A DNA stretch of 64,000 nucleotides from Rhodococcus sp. PAMC28707. GTDB lineage: Bacteria; Actinomycetota; Actinomycetes; Mycobacteriales; Mycobacteriaceae. The stretch spans positions 1,736,001 through 1,800,000 of the forward strand of contig NZ_CP039253.1 of assembly GCF_004795915.1 (NCBI RefSeq). The letters are read 5' to 3'. This document shows positions 8,806 to 17,543 of the stretch, piece after piece. Every line of letters starts with the position of its first letter. The stretch's first letter is position 1. A program made the position numbers and the translations under genes. The notes below the pieces were generated by a model that did no database searches, had not been told where the DNA came from, and saw only the letters and a program-made list of their open reading frames with translations.

Positions 8806-10269
8806 ATGCACGAGTTGGGGGACTTTCGCAGCGCAGACGCACTCTCCGATCAGGAGATCGTGTCCGGCATCAGCGACATCACCCACGCCGAAAACAACTT
8901 CGCTGCACAGAAATACGCACTCCTCGCCGAATTCTCCCGACGCGGCCTCAACGTCGCCCTCAAATACTCGACGCCGACGCGGTGGCTCGCCTCCGGAACC
9001 CGCGTCGCCGACGGAAACGCCGCCCGACAATTCGACACCGCCAACTGGCTCACCCACTGGCCCGCAGTATCGAAGGCCCTCACCGACGGCGACATCCACG
9101 TCGCCCACGTCAGAGAAATTTACGACGGCTACACCCACATCCGCACCGCCGATCCAACGCTCGGCAGCACCCGAATCGCCGACATCGTCGACGACCTACT
9201 CGGCGTCGCATTCGACGCGACCGCAGCGAAGGTACAGAAGCGGGCACACGAACTCGCCCACGCCGTTGCTCACGACGCCCGCGCCCGCTACGACGAAGCC
9301 CAGCGCGAACGCCAACGACGCGAAGACGAACGCCGGGAGCAGGAAAAGCTCGGTGAGACAGTCGAACCCGAAGACCAATACGAAGAGAAGCTCGAAGAGA
9401 AAGTGGGCGCCGACGGTGTGCCCGAGGGTCCGCCTCCGCTACCGGCATCGGAGAACCCAGCGCTCAACAGGTTCGACCTCTACCTCCAATCCGACGGGCG
9501 CACCACCTTAATAGGGGACGTCGACAAAATCCTCGCCGAAAAGCTGCGGGCGGTCCTCTCACCGCTGTCGAAGCCGCAACCGGAACCCGACGCCACCCTC
9601 GACACCCGGAGTCCATCGAAACGCCAGGCCGACGCGCTCTCCGAGCTACTCGACGCACACCTCACCGGGAACGCCTCCGAGCACGGTACGTCGCGGCCGC
9701 AGGTGAACGTCACCGTCAACCTGCGGGACCTCCTCAGCCCCGAAGCACAAGCAAAAATGGGTGGGAATGCTGCAGCCGTTTCCGACAGCCCGGATTCCAG
9801 CGCCCCAGGCGCCGAATTGCCAGGTCCCGACAGCCCCGACTGGCCTTTCCGCCTCGGGTGGACCGGGCCCATCAGTAAAAACCTCGCTGAGCTCCTGAGC
9901 TGCGACGCCGACCTGACGCCGATCATCATCGACCACAACGGAATTCCCCTAGCAATGGGTAGGTCGGTCCGGCTCGGCACAACCTCCCAACGCACCGCCG
10001 TCATCCTCCGAGACCGCTGCTGCGTCATGTGCGGGCGCCCCGCCGACTGGTGCCTGCTCCACCACGTAGTCTTCTGGCGAAACGGCGGCCCCACCGACGT
10101 CAACAACCTCGCCCTCGTCTGCAGTGAATGCCACCGCGCCATCCACAACGACGGATGGGAAATCGCATTCGGCGACGACGGCCACCCCGTCGTCACCCCG
10201 CCAGCCGATGTCGACCCGCACCGAAAACCACGACCCAGCTACCACCGAAGACGAAAACCCGCCATGTAG
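8806..10269 (+). CDS. DUF222 and HNH endonuclease domain protein
   Basis: The 487-residue protein begins MHELGDFRSADALSDQEIVS. It has an N-terminal DUF222 region (about 1-330) with a charged, glutamate-rich insert near 160-210. The C-terminal HNH nuclease domain reads AVILRDRCCVMCGRPADW, LLHHVVFWRNGGPTDVNNL and LVCSECHRAIHNDGW. The two CxxC pairs bind a structural metal and the HH/N/H residues make the catalytic site. Actinobacteria carry many such genes (related to the M. tuberculosis 13E12 family), and the exact role is not settled. No transposase or recombinase is beside it. The start lies only a few bases after a T-rich stretch and has no clear ribosome-binding site. Confidence 0.88.
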   Translation: MHELGDFRSADALSDQEIVSGISDITHAENNFAAQKYALLAEFSRRGLNVALKYSTPTRWLASGTRVADGNAARQFDTANWLTHWPAVSKALTDGDIHVAHVREIYDGYTHIRTADPTLGSTRIADIVDDLLGVAFDATAAKVQKRAHELAHAVAHDARARYDEAQRERQRREDERREQEKLGETVEPEDQYEEKLEEKVGADGVPEGPPPLPASENPALNRFDLYLQSDGRTTLIGDVDKILAEKLRAVLSPLSKPQPEPDATLDTRSPSKRQADALSELLDAHLTGNASEHGTSRPQVNVTVNLRDLLSPEAQAKMGGNAAAVSDSPDSSAPGAELPGPDSPDWPFRLGWTGPISKNLAELLSCDADLTPIIIDHNGIPLAMGRSVRLGTTSQRTAVILRDRCCVMCGRPADWCLLHHVVFWRNGGPTDVNNLALVCSECHRAIHNDGWEIAFGDDGHPVVTPPADVDPHRKPRPSYHRRRKPAM

Positions 10270-10387
10270 AACAACATTGACATCAGCGCTGGGCCAGACC
10301 CGCCGCCCGGCCACACCACATCGACACCAGGAGCTGCTGCGCCCCACCCACTCAGAGTCCGAGCGCGAAAAACAAGAGCAGTAGCCG

Positions 10388-10699
10388 TCAGATCGACCCC
10401 GCCTGCTCGATGACCAGGATCCGAGCTTCCCCGACCGGCACCGCCTTGTGCTCGTCACCGACCTCGGCCACGCACATCGTTCCGGGGACGAGCCTTTCGA
10501 CGTGCTCGCCCGCCGAGTCCCGGTAGTGCATGTCCACGATGCCGTCGACGACGACGAACACTTCGGTGCCATCGTTGACGTGCCAGACCTACGCACTGTC
10601 GGTCCAATGCAGGCGGACAGTGGCATTGTCCACCGATGCGAGCAGTTGCGCGCCCCAAGCCTGCTCCGCCGTGAAGTCGCCAGCCGTCACAAAACGCAT
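10388..10699 (-). pseudogene. Cupin-domain protein interrupted by a TAG codon
   Basis: Reading from the ATG at 10699 gives MRFVTAGDFTAEQAWGAQLL and continues to LHWTDSA. A TAG at 10589-10591 follows, and then the same frame continues VWHVNDGTEVFVVVDGIVDM and ends ILVIEQAGSI at 10388. The second part is a typical small cupin barrel with WHVNDGTEVF. Intact relatives usually have a tyrosine where the stop lies, so one base change (TAC or TAT to TAG) explains it. Intact length would be 103 residues. It lies just upstream of, and divergent from, the MFS pump at 10855. No frameshift is present, so this is a single-lesion pseudogene or a base error. Confidence 0.8.
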
Positions 10700-10854
10700 C
10701 TATCGTCCCCCATCTGTCGAAGTCGGTCACCGGACGCTACCGCCCGAGGGCATGGCGCAGCTCACAGTCATATCAGTTGTCCGCAACATAGTTGTGGACT
10801 ACTGTTTTCCGGGTGCAGCGACACCGCGCCGCCTGCACGAAGACGAGGAGACCA

Positions 10855-12327
10855 ATGAGCACCACCGAAAAGCAGGACAGTCGAGTACTGATCCCGGCGC
10901 TCGCAGTCACCGTGATGGTCGTCGCGCTGCTCCAAACCGTGGTTATCCCGGTACTGGCAGACATCGGCAAAGCTTTGAACGCATCTTCCTCCGCCGTCGG
11001 CTGGACGGTGACCGCGAACCTGCTGGCCGCGGCCGTCCTGACCCCGATACTCGGACGGCTCGGTGATGTACGCGGCCGACGCCCGGTGCTCCTGGGGATC
11101 CTGATCGTCGTCGCCGCGGGTTCCCTGCTGGCGGCGCTGACCACCTCGCTACCGCTGCTGATCCTCGCGCGGATTCTGCAGGGCGCGTCGTTCGGCCTTT
11201 TCCCACTCGCTATCGGGGTGCTGCGTGACGAACTACCCGCGCAGCGGCTCACCGGCGCGATGGCCGTGGTCAGCGGCACTCTCGGCATCGGTGGCGGCAT
11301 CGGATTGGTTCTCACCGGGCTACTGACCCGCGACGGCGGCGACTACCACCGCATCTTCTGGCTCTCCCTCGCCGTCACCCTGGTGTCCTTGGTGCTGGCG
11401 GCGGTCACTGTCCCCAAGCATCGCCCCGCGGGCGGTGGCGGAATCGACTGGCTCGGCGGCGGCGTGCTCGGTGCCGGATTGATACTGCTGCTGCTCCCAC
11501 TCTCACAGGGTCACGAGTGGGGCTGGGCCTCGCCCGCCACCATCGGCTGCCTCGTCGCATCGGTGATCGTTTTCGCGCTCTGGATTGTCCTCGAACGCCG
11601 CGTCGACGAGCCTCTGGTGCTGCCATCACTCCTGGCCAACCGCCCGTTCATGATTACGAACGCCGCCGGACTCCTCATCGGAGTCGCGATGTTCGTCTCG
11701 TTCCTCGGCGTCTCCGGGTTCGTGCAGACCCCATCGGAGGTCGGCTACGGCTTCTCGGCCAGCGTCCTCGCCGCCAGCAGTGTCTACCTTCTGCCCGGCG
11801 CGTTGGCCGGAGTGGTCGTCGCACCGATCGGTGGACGCCTCGTGCACCGTTTCGGTGGCCGCTCCACCTTGACCCTCGCGTCCCTGGTCGGCGCTGTCGG
11901 CTTCGCGTTCATCGCCGTTCTCCACACCGCAAGCTGGCAGCTCATCCTCGGAGTGCTGTTCATCAACAGCGCTGTCAGTCTCGGCTACGCAGCGATGCCC
12001 GCCCTCATCGTCGACGAGGTCCGCCCCGACCAAACCGGCGTCGCGAACAGCGTCAACTCCATCGCCCGCTCGGTCGGCAGTTCGCTGGCCAGTGCGGTGG
12101 TCATCACCCTCCTCAGCAGTCAGCTGCTCCCCATCGGGCTGCCGAAGGAGTCCTCGTACGTCATTGCCTTCGTCATCGGCGCCGTCGGACTCACACTCAG
12201 CGCCGTCATCGTCGCCGTCGGCCTGCCCCGCCCGGGCTCACGTGTCGATACCCGGGACTCCCTGGAAATCGAACAGGAACGGGCGACTTCCCTCGCCGGG
12301 GAATGGTCGACAGTCACCGGACGTTGA
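10855..12327 (+). CDS. MFS drug-efflux transporter, 14-helix DHA2 type
   Basis: The 490-residue protein has about 14 hydrophobic segments. Motif A lies in GRLGDVRGRRPVLLG (about residues 62-76), and the motif C-like stretch GTLGIGGGIGLVLTGLL follows in helix 5. This is the EmrB/QacA branch of proton-driven drug exporters. The ATG at 10855 follows GAGGAGACC. The DJ-1/PfpI gene follows on the same strand after 37 bases, so they may form an operon, perhaps for export and detoxification of reactive carbonyls. The substrate is not visible in the sequence. Confidence 0.9.
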   Translation: MSTTEKQDSRVLIPALAVTVMVVALLQTVVIPVLADIGKALNASSSAVGWTVTANLLAAAVLTPILGRLGDVRGRRPVLLGILIVVAAGSLLAALTTSLPLLILARILQGASFGLFPLAIGVLRDELPAQRLTGAMAVVSGTLGIGGGIGLVLTGLLTRDGGDYHRIFWLSLAVTLVSLVLAAVTVPKHRPAGGGGIDWLGGGVLGAGLILLLLPLSQGHEWGWASPATIGCLVASVIVFALWIVLERRVDEPLVLPSLLANRPFMITNAAGLLIGVAMFVSFLGVSGFVQTPSEVGYGFSASVLAASSVYLLPGALAGVVVAPIGGRLVHRFGGRSTLTLASLVGAVGFAFIAVLHTASWQLILGVLFINSAVSLGYAAMPALIVDEVRPDQTGVANSVNSIARSVGSSLASAVVITLLSSQLLPIGLPKESSYVIAFVIGAVGLTLSAVIVAVGLPRPGSRVDTRDSLEIEQERATSLAGEWSTVTGR

Positions 12328-12364
12328 AGACCACATCAAGCCAACCAAGAACGGAAGTACAACC

Positions 12365-13066
12365 ATGACCTCAGTACTGATCGTCGTCACCGGCTCGGAC
12401 CACTGGACCCTCAACGACGGAACCCTCCATCCGACGGGATTCTGGGCTGAGGAACTGCTGAGCCCGCTGTCTGTTTTCAAAGACGCCGGCATCCCCTTCA
12501 CCATTGCCACTCCCGGCGGCGTCCGCCCGACGGTCGACGAAACCAGCCTCGCCCCCGAGTCGACCGGTGGCGCAGACGAATCCGCTCGCCAGCGCGCCGC
12601 ACTGGACGCGCTCGACGACCAGCTCGCAGCACCGCTGAAGCTCGAAGATGTCTCGGCCGATGACTATGCAGCGGTGTACATCCCGGGCGGGCACGGCCCG
12701 ATGGAAGACCTCGCTGTCTCCCCGGTTCTCGGCAAGCTGCTCATCACGATGCTCGACGCCGGAAAGGTCATCGGCTCGGTCTGCCACGGCCCCGCTGCCC
12801 TGCTCTCCGCAACGAAGCCCGACGGCGAATGGGCATTCGCCGGACGAGTGATGTCCGGGTTCACCAACGACGAAGAGCGCCAGGCAGGCTTGGCCGACAA
12901 GGCACCGTGGCTGCTGGAGGACCGACTCCGGGCCGCTGGCGCCGATCTGAAGGTCGGGCCTGCGTGGGGACCGTTCTCCGTCGTCGACGGCACCGTCGTC
13001 ACCGGCCAGAACCCGCAGTCGAGCACCGAAGTTGCCGAGAAAATCGTCGCGCAACTCCAGAAGTAA
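12365..13066 (+). CDS. DJ-1/PfpI family class I glutamine amidotransferase-like protein
   Basis: The 233-residue protein has the DJ-1/PfpI fold of the larger Hsp31-like branch. It shows GTLHPTGFWAEELLSPLSVF near residue 20, with the conserved glutamate, then IPGGHGPMEDL, and the nucleophile elbow GSVCHGPAALLSA with the reactive cysteine near residue 140. Relatives act as glyoxalase III, deglycase or stress chaperones. It follows the MFS pump and is closed by a strong terminator. The exact activity is not certain. Confidence 0.88.
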   Translation: MTSVLIVVTGSDHWTLNDGTLHPTGFWAEELLSPLSVFKDAGIPFTIATPGGVRPTVDETSLAPESTGGADESARQRAALDALDDQLAAPLKLEDVSADDYAAVYIPGGHGPMEDLAVSPVLGKLLITMLDAGKVIGSVCHGPAALLSATKPDGEWAFAGRVMSGFTNDEERQAGLADKAPWLLEDRLRAAGADLKVGPAWGPFSVVDGTVVTGQNPQSSTEVAEKIVAQLQK

Positions 13067-13074
13067 CCAGTACG

Positions 13075-13110
13075 AAAAGAACGGAGCGCCACTCGGCGCT
13101 CCGTTCTTTT
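13075..13110. terminator. Bidirectional rho-independent terminator
   Basis: A perfect 16-base stem (13075-13090 with 13095-13110) and a 4-base loop, GC-rich in the centre, with A and T runs at its two ends (the T run extends to 13111). It lies between the convergent DJ-1/PfpI and PhnX-like genes and can serve both. Confidence 0.92.
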
Positions 13111-13116
13111 TGTCTA

Positions 13117-13812
13117 CTAGAGCAATTCACCGACAGTGGCGAGGCTCGGCAACACGTGCGTGAGCGGCGACTTCCTGAGCACGTCCTCGCCGAACGAACC
13201 ACTGAGCACTCCGACGACAATGCCGGAGCCCGCATTGTGCCCGGCGAGAACATCATTGGGCGTGTCCCCGGCCACCAGGACGCGTCGAACATCGGTGACT
13301 CCGGTTGCCTCCATGCTGCGGAAAATCAAGTAAGGCGCGGGCCGGCTCGCCGCAACGAGGTCCGAGGTGACGAGCGCGTCGACCGTGTCTTCCTCCCCCT
13401 CCCCGACGGTCCAGCCCATCCCGGTGAGGATGGCGTCGGCGATATCCGCGGAATACCCGGTCTGCAGTGCCACTTTCACGCCCTGCGCGCGCAATGCACG
13501 CAGCGCCTCCGGCACGCCTGCCACCGGTTTCGGCGGGGTCTGCCGGTAGGCGGCGATGAGGCTCGCGCGAAAGTCCTCGAACACTTCGTGGACGAACTTC
13601 GGATCGGTGGACGCGCCCAGCCCGTCGAGTAGACCGGCGATCGCTTCGAGTTTGCTGGTCCCCTTCCACTTGGCCAGCAGTTCGGCCGGTAGCGGGCAGC
13701 CGGCTGCGTCGGCGACGGTCCGCGAGAGCACCTCGTACACGAGCCCTCCCTCGTCCACGGTGGTACCGGCCATATCGAGGCTGGCGAGGTCGAACGAGCG
13801 TGCAATGGTCAC
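13117..13812 (-). CDS. PhnX-like HAD hydrolase (phosphonatase-like)
   Basis: The 231-residue protein belongs to the HAD superfamily next to phosphonoacetaldehyde hydrolase. Motif I is SLDMAGTTVDEGG: Asp13 is the nucleophile and alanine stands at +2, as in PhnX. A lysine (K54, in KWKGTSKLEAI) lies exactly 41 residues after the nucleophile, the spacing of the Schiff-base lysine of Bacillus PhnX (D12, K53). Later motifs are LQTGYSADI and VLVAGDTPNDVLAG. It is shorter than PhnX (about 270 aa). The GTG start overlaps the end of the GntR gene by four bases. With the phosphonate transporter and FAD oxidase beside it, C-P bond cleavage of phosphonoacetaldehyde is the likely role. Confidence 0.85.
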   Translation of the reverse strand: MTIARSFDLASLDMAGTTVDEGGLVYEVLSRTVADAAGCPLPAELLAKWKGTSKLEAIAGLLDGLGASTDPKFVHEVFEDFRASLIAAYRQTPPKPVAGVPEALRALRAQGVKVALQTGYSADIADAILTGMGWTVGEGEEDTVDALVTSDLVAASRPAPYLIFRSMEATGVTDVRRVLVAGDTPNDVLAGHNAGSGIVVGVLSGSFGEDVLRKSPLTHVLPSLATVGELL

Positions 13813-14552
13813 GAAATCTCCTTGACGATGCGCAGGTCGTGCGCGGATCGGGTGTTGTCGATGGTGAATGCGACCCGGTCGGGTCGGTAACGGTCGTCGG
13901 CGTATTCGAGTGGAGTACCGGAAAGGTCTACCGCTCTCCGTCTTTCGCGTAGCAGGGGCGCCCCTGGGTCGATGTCGAGGTGCGCCGCGTCGACGTCGGT
14001 GGCGGCGACGGCATCGATGGTGTGCCGGCCTTCGTGAAGGTCGACGCCTTGACCGATCAGGTATGCGTAGATGGAACCGGAGTCGGGGTCGAAGTCGAAC
14101 AGGGTGCGTCCGACGGATTCGATGAAGCTGGAGCGCTCGAGCATCGCGGGCATACCGTCGAGCGTCCGGAGCCTGAGCACGTCGACGACGGCAGTGCCCG
14201 AATCCAGGCCGAGCGAGGCTGCGGCCAGCGGAGTCGCTGCGCGGCGCGCTATCTCGAGGGTGCGCTGACCTGGGGTTCGTCCGATCGCCTTCGCCCACGC
14301 GGTGAACGACATGAACGTCTCGAACGATTGCCCGACGGCCGTGTCGCACACCACCGGTGGACGTCCACGGCCACCGGCGATCAATCCCTCGTTACGTAGC
14401 GCGGCCAGCGCGGCCCGCACTGTCCCGCGTGAGGCCTCGAATGTCGTGCACAACGTTGCCTCCGAGGGCATGGGGGCACCGACGGGCAGGGCGCCGTCGA
14501 CGATCTGTGCACGGAGAGCGTCGGCGACGCGGGAATGCAGCGGAAGTGACAT
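13809..14552 (-). CDS. GntR-family regulator with UTRA domain, phosphonate locus
   Basis: The 247-residue protein starts MSLPLHSRVADALRAQIVDG. The GntR winged helix follows (PMPSEATLCTTFEASRGTVR, AALAALRNEGLIAGGRGRPP, residues about 5-70). The rest is a UTRA ligand domain with DVLRLRTLDGMPAMLERSSF and ending near YADDRYRPDRVAF. It heads the operon with the PhnX-like gene and diverges from the FAD oxidase and transporter genes, so it most likely controls both units and senses a phosphonate or a breakdown product. Confidence 0.9.
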   Translation of the reverse strand: MSLPLHSRVADALRAQIVDGALPVGAPMPSEATLCTTFEASRGTVRAALAALRNEGLIAGGRGRPPVVCDTAVGQSFETFMSFTAWAKAIGRTPGQRTLEIARRAATPLAAASLGLDSGTAVVDVLRLRTLDGMPAMLERSSFIESVGRTLFDFDPDSGSIYAYLIGQGVDLHEGRHTIDAVAATDVDAAHLDIDPGAPLLRERRRAVDLSGTPLEYADDRYRPDRVAFTIDNTRSAHDLRIVKEIS

Positions 14553-14575
14553 TGAGGCTGGCCTCCAACATGATT

Positions 14576-14670
14576 GAACAACTTTGATGCTGCGCAGTCT
14601 AACCACCCGAACCTGGCAGAAACAATGCTGCACAACGGACATGAACGCCTGGTGAACTTGTTCGAACAAC
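14576..14670. promoter_or_regulatory. Putative GntR operator region, phosphonate divergent promoter
   Basis: TTGTTCGAACAA at 14658-14669 is a perfect 12-base palindrome, and its half GAACAAC recurs at 14576-14582, 24 bases before the GntR start. Both lie between the divergent gntR and oxidase genes. Binding by this GntR protein is inference. Confidence 0.5.
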
Positions 14671-14722
14671 TGACTCCGAACCGTTGACGCTTGCTCATAG
14701 AACGGGAACTGTTGCCCAGGTG

Positions 14723-15820
14723 ATGATCGACCGAACCCCCCACCACCGATTCGACCTCGTCGTCGTCGGCGCCGGCATCGTCGGCCTTGCCCATGCCGTC
14801 GACGCAGTCCTGCGCGGTATGTCCGTGGCCGTCGTCGAACGAGACGACCACGCCGTCGGCGCGTCCATCCGAAACTTCGGACACGTCTGCGCCACAGCAC
14901 AATCCGGGGACGCCCTGACATTCGCGCTGTCCGCACGCGAACGCTGGCTGATGCTCGGACGCAAAGCCGGCTTCGAGGTACGTGAATGCGGCACCCTCGT
15001 TCTCGCCCGTGCACCGGACGAGCTGGCTGTACTCGAAGAATTCTCAGCCGAACGTGGATCCGAACAGGTGACCCTCGGCGCCGCTACCGGTCCGTTCAGC
15101 GGCATCGGCGCCGCGCACCTGCCTCTCGACCTCCGCGTCGATCCTCGCGAGGCGGTGCCGGCGATCGCGGCGTGGCTGGCGGCGGAAGGCGTCGAATTCT
15201 TCTGGAACACATACGTAACCGGTATCGACACGAACGCGGTGCACACCTCGCGCGGTGAGATCCACGGGCAGAACATGGTTCACGCCGTCGGCCACGACGT
15301 CGACCGACTCTTCCCCGACATTGCCGCCGAATGGAACGTTCAACGCTGCCGCCTCCAGATGCTCGAAGTCGCCCCACCCGACGACGTCGTCATCGACGCG
15401 GCCGTGCTCACCGGACTGTCGATGCTGCGTTACGACGGGCTCGCGGCCATGCCTTCTGCCGCGGCGGTACGCGCACGAATGAAGGAAGATTCACCCGAAT
15501 TGCTCGACACCGTCATGAATCTCATGCTCACTCAACGCCCCGACGGTGCCATCGTCCTCGGTGACACCCACCATTACGCACGCACCCACACCCCGTTCGA
15601 CGACGAACGCAACGCCGAGCTACTCCTGCGCGAGGGCGCATCACTGTTCGGGGCGCCGTTGACCGTCCTGCGCCGGTGGCGTGGGGTCTACGCCTCCAGT
15701 GACCGCACCGACTTCCTCACCGCCGCCCCCTCCTCGAACGTCCGGGTGGTGTCGGTGACCTCCGGAATCGGCATGACCACCGCGCTCGGCCTCGCACCCA
15801 CCGTCCTCGACTCGTTCTGA
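14723..15820 (+). CDS. FAD-dependent oxidoreductase of the phosphonate-associated (HpnW/TIGR03364) type
   Basis: The 365-residue flavoprotein has an N-terminal dinucleotide fold (DLVVVGAGIVGLAHAVDAVL, residues 10-29) and the DAO-type motif GASIRNFGHVCATAQSG. The C-terminal part includes GAIVLGDTHHYARTHTPFDD and ends VTSGIGMTTALGLAPTVLD. This matches the glycine-oxidase-like family found beside phosphonate genes. Relatives have been reported to oxidise aminoethylphosphonate or its N-methyl form to phosphonoacetaldehyde; this is recalled from the literature, not shown here. It starts the plus-strand operon and is followed by phnD after 23 bases. It could stand in for the missing transaminase phnW. 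Confidence 0.82.
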   Translation: MIDRTPHHRFDLVVVGAGIVGLAHAVDAVLRGMSVAVVERDDHAVGASIRNFGHVCATAQSGDALTFALSARERWLMLGRKAGFEVRECGTLVLARAPDELAVLEEFSAERGSEQVTLGAATGPFSGIGAAHLPLDLRVDPREAVPAIAAWLAAEGVEFFWNTYVTGIDTNAVHTSRGEIHGQNMVHAVGHDVDRLFPDIAAEWNVQRCRLQMLEVAPPDDVVIDAAVLTGLSMLRYDGLAAMPSAAAVRARMKEDSPELLDTVMNLMLTQRPDGAIVLGDTHHYARTHTPFDDERNAELLLREGASLFGAPLTVLRRWRGVYASSDRTDFLTAAPSSNVRVVSVTSGIGMTTALGLAPTVLDSF

Positions 15821-15843
15821 CCTTCACCCCATCAGGAGAACCG

Positions 15844-16752
15844 ATGTTCAAGCCCCGCCACGCGGCCCTCGTGATCGCCGCGCTCACCCTCACCCTCACC
15901 GCCTGTGGCGACAGTTCCGACACCGCTGCAAGCACTCCCACCTGCCCAGGTGGGAAGATCCGCTTCGGTGTGGAGCCTTTCGAGGATCCCGCCAAACTGA
16001 CCCCGGCGTTCCAGGTCGTCGGCGAAGCTTTGTCGGAGAAGCTGAACTGCCCGGTAGAAGTGACCGTGGTGGACAGTTACTCCGCCGAGGTCCTCGCCAT
16101 GCGCAACGGACAACTCGAGCTCGGTGTCTTCGGTCCGCTCGGTTACGTTTTCGCGAGCCAGGAGGCCGATGCCCGCGCGCTCGCCTCCTTCGGGACGGCC
16201 GACGGTCAGCTCTCCACCTACACGGCCGGGGTCTGGGTGCCCAAGGACTCCGACATCGACTCGATCGACGACCTTCGCGGACGTACTCTTGCCCTCTCCG
16301 AGCCCGGATCGACCTCGGGTGACGCACTTCCCCGGATGGCATTGCGCCAGAGCGGAATGCAGGACGACGATGTCAAGATCACCTATGCCGGCGGCCACCC
16401 CGAGGCACTACTGGCATTGGCCAACGGCAAGGTCGACGCCGCCGAGATCAACTCCCAACAGCTGGCGACCTCCACCGGGGAAGGCCAGTTCGACACCTCG
16501 AAGTTCCGGCAAGTGTGGACCTCCGACCCGATCCCCAACGACCCCATCACCGTCGCAGGCAGTACCAGCGAGGAATTCCAGAAAGCCGTCGCCGACGCCC
16601 TGGTGGACCTGCCGCCCGACGCCGTCGCCGAGGCGGGCGCTTTGCTCGACGTCGACCCGGCCGGACAACTCCTGCCCGTCGACAAGAGCACGTATCAGCC
16701 GCTGTTCGACCTCGCCGACGCCCTCGGACTCACCTCCAAGGATGCGGAGTGA
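15844..16752 (+). CDS. phnD: Phosphonate ABC transporter substrate-binding lipoprotein
   Basis: The 302-residue protein has a lipoprotein signal: ALVIAALTLTLTACGDSSD, with the lipobox cysteine near residue 21. The mature part resembles PhnD: KIRFGVEPFEDPAKLTPAFQ, VVDSYSAEVLAMRNGQLELG and LALSEPGSTSGDALPRMALR. It captures phosphonate outside the membrane and delivers it to PhnE. A ribosome-binding site (AGGAG) precedes the ATG. Its stop overlaps the phnC GTG by four bases. Confidence 0.9.
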   Translation: MFKPRHAALVIAALTLTLTACGDSSDTAASTPTCPGGKIRFGVEPFEDPAKLTPAFQVVGEALSEKLNCPVEVTVVDSYSAEVLAMRNGQLELGVFGPLGYVFASQEADARALASFGTADGQLSTYTAGVWVPKDSDIDSIDDLRGRTLALSEPGSTSGDALPRMALRQSGMQDDDVKITYAGGHPEALLALANGKVDAAEINSQQLATSTGEGQFDTSKFRQVWTSDPIPNDPITVAGSTSEEFQKAVADALVDLPPDAVAEAGALLDVDPAGQLLPVDKSTYQPLFDLADALGLTSKDAE

Positions 16753-17543
16753 CCACCGACTTGTTGTCCGAAACAGTTTGCGGCGCAGTTGCTTTCGAGC
16801 GTAACGCTCCCGCATTGTCGATCCGCGCGCTCCGAACTTCCTTCGGTGACCGTACCGTCCTGCACGGCGTCGACCTCGACGTGCACGCCGGGGAACTGGT
16901 GGGCATCCTCGGCGCCAACGGATCCGGCAAGTCGACGATGCTGCGATGCGTCGTAGGCCTCACCTCGGTGGACGGCGGCAGCATCGAAATCGGCGGCGAA
17001 TCCGCGCTGACCCAAGGCCCTGCCCGGAAGGCAGCCATGGTGTTTCAGCAGATTCATCTCGTCGGTCGAAGATCGGTCCTCGATAACGTCTGCGCGGGCG
17101 CCCTCGGCAGATTGTCGCTCCGCCGGTCGTGGTCCACCCTCGCATTCCCTCGCGCCCTGCGGGAGGAGGCGATGGGATGCCTCGACCGCGTCGGGCTCGC
17201 CGACCGAGCACACGACCGCGCCGACCGACTCTCCGGCGGCCAACAACAACGCGTCGCCATCGCCCGTGCACTGTGCCAACGAGCGCCCGTCCTCCTCGCC
17301 GACGAGCCAGTCTCGGCCCTCGACCCAGCCTCGGCCGAACAGGTCATGACGCTGCTGCAATCCTTGGCCTCCGACGGCATCGCCGTCGCCGCCGTGCTGC
17401 ATCAACCCGATCTTGCGCGACGGCACTGCCATCGCATAATCGGGCTCGATCAGGGCCGGATCTCCTTCTCCTGCGCAGCCTACGACCTGGACGACGACAC
17501 CGTCGCCGCGCTCTACAGCTCCTCCGAAAGAGTTGAACAATGA
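16749..17543 (+). CDS. phnC: Phosphonate ABC transporter ATP-binding protein
   Basis: The GTG at 16749 shares four bases with the phnD stop and gives 264 residues. The nucleotide-binding motifs are in order: Walker A GILGANGSGKST (about residues 53-64), signature RLSGGQQQRVAIARAL and Walker B PVLLADEPVSALD, then the switch histidine in AVLHQPDL. It powers PhnE. The N-terminal 20 residues before LSIRALRTSFGDRTVLHG are unusual for the family, so a later start cannot be excluded. Confidence 0.9.
   Translation: MTTDLLSETVCGAVAFERNAPALSIRALRTSFGDRTVLHGVDLDVHAGELVGILGANGSGKSTMLRCVVGLTSVDGGSIEIGGESALTQGPARKAAMVFQQIHLVGRRSVLDNVCAGALGRLSLRRSWSTLAFPRALREEAMGCLDRVGLADRAHDRADRLSGGQQQRVAIARALCQRAPVLLADEPVSALDPASAEQVMTLLQSLASDGIAVAAVLHQPDLARRHCHRIIGLDQGRISFSCAAYDLDDDTVAALYSSSERVEQ

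Noticed and set aside
9480..10196. Long open frame on the minus strand opposite the HNH gene
   Set aside because: It mirrors the codon bias of the real gene in high-GC DNA, has no motif, and the plus-strand frame carries a clear DUF222-HNH protein.
8806..10269. HNH gene as part of a group I/II intron, IS or prophage
   Set aside because: No recombinase, reverse transcriptase, terminal repeat or phage gene lies near it; DUF222-HNH genes are common stand-alone genes in actinobacteria.
13117..13812. Calling the HAD protein canonical phosphonoacetaldehyde hydrolase PhnX outright
   Set aside because: It is about 40 residues shorter and lacks a phnW partner; the key residues agree but the substrate is not proven.
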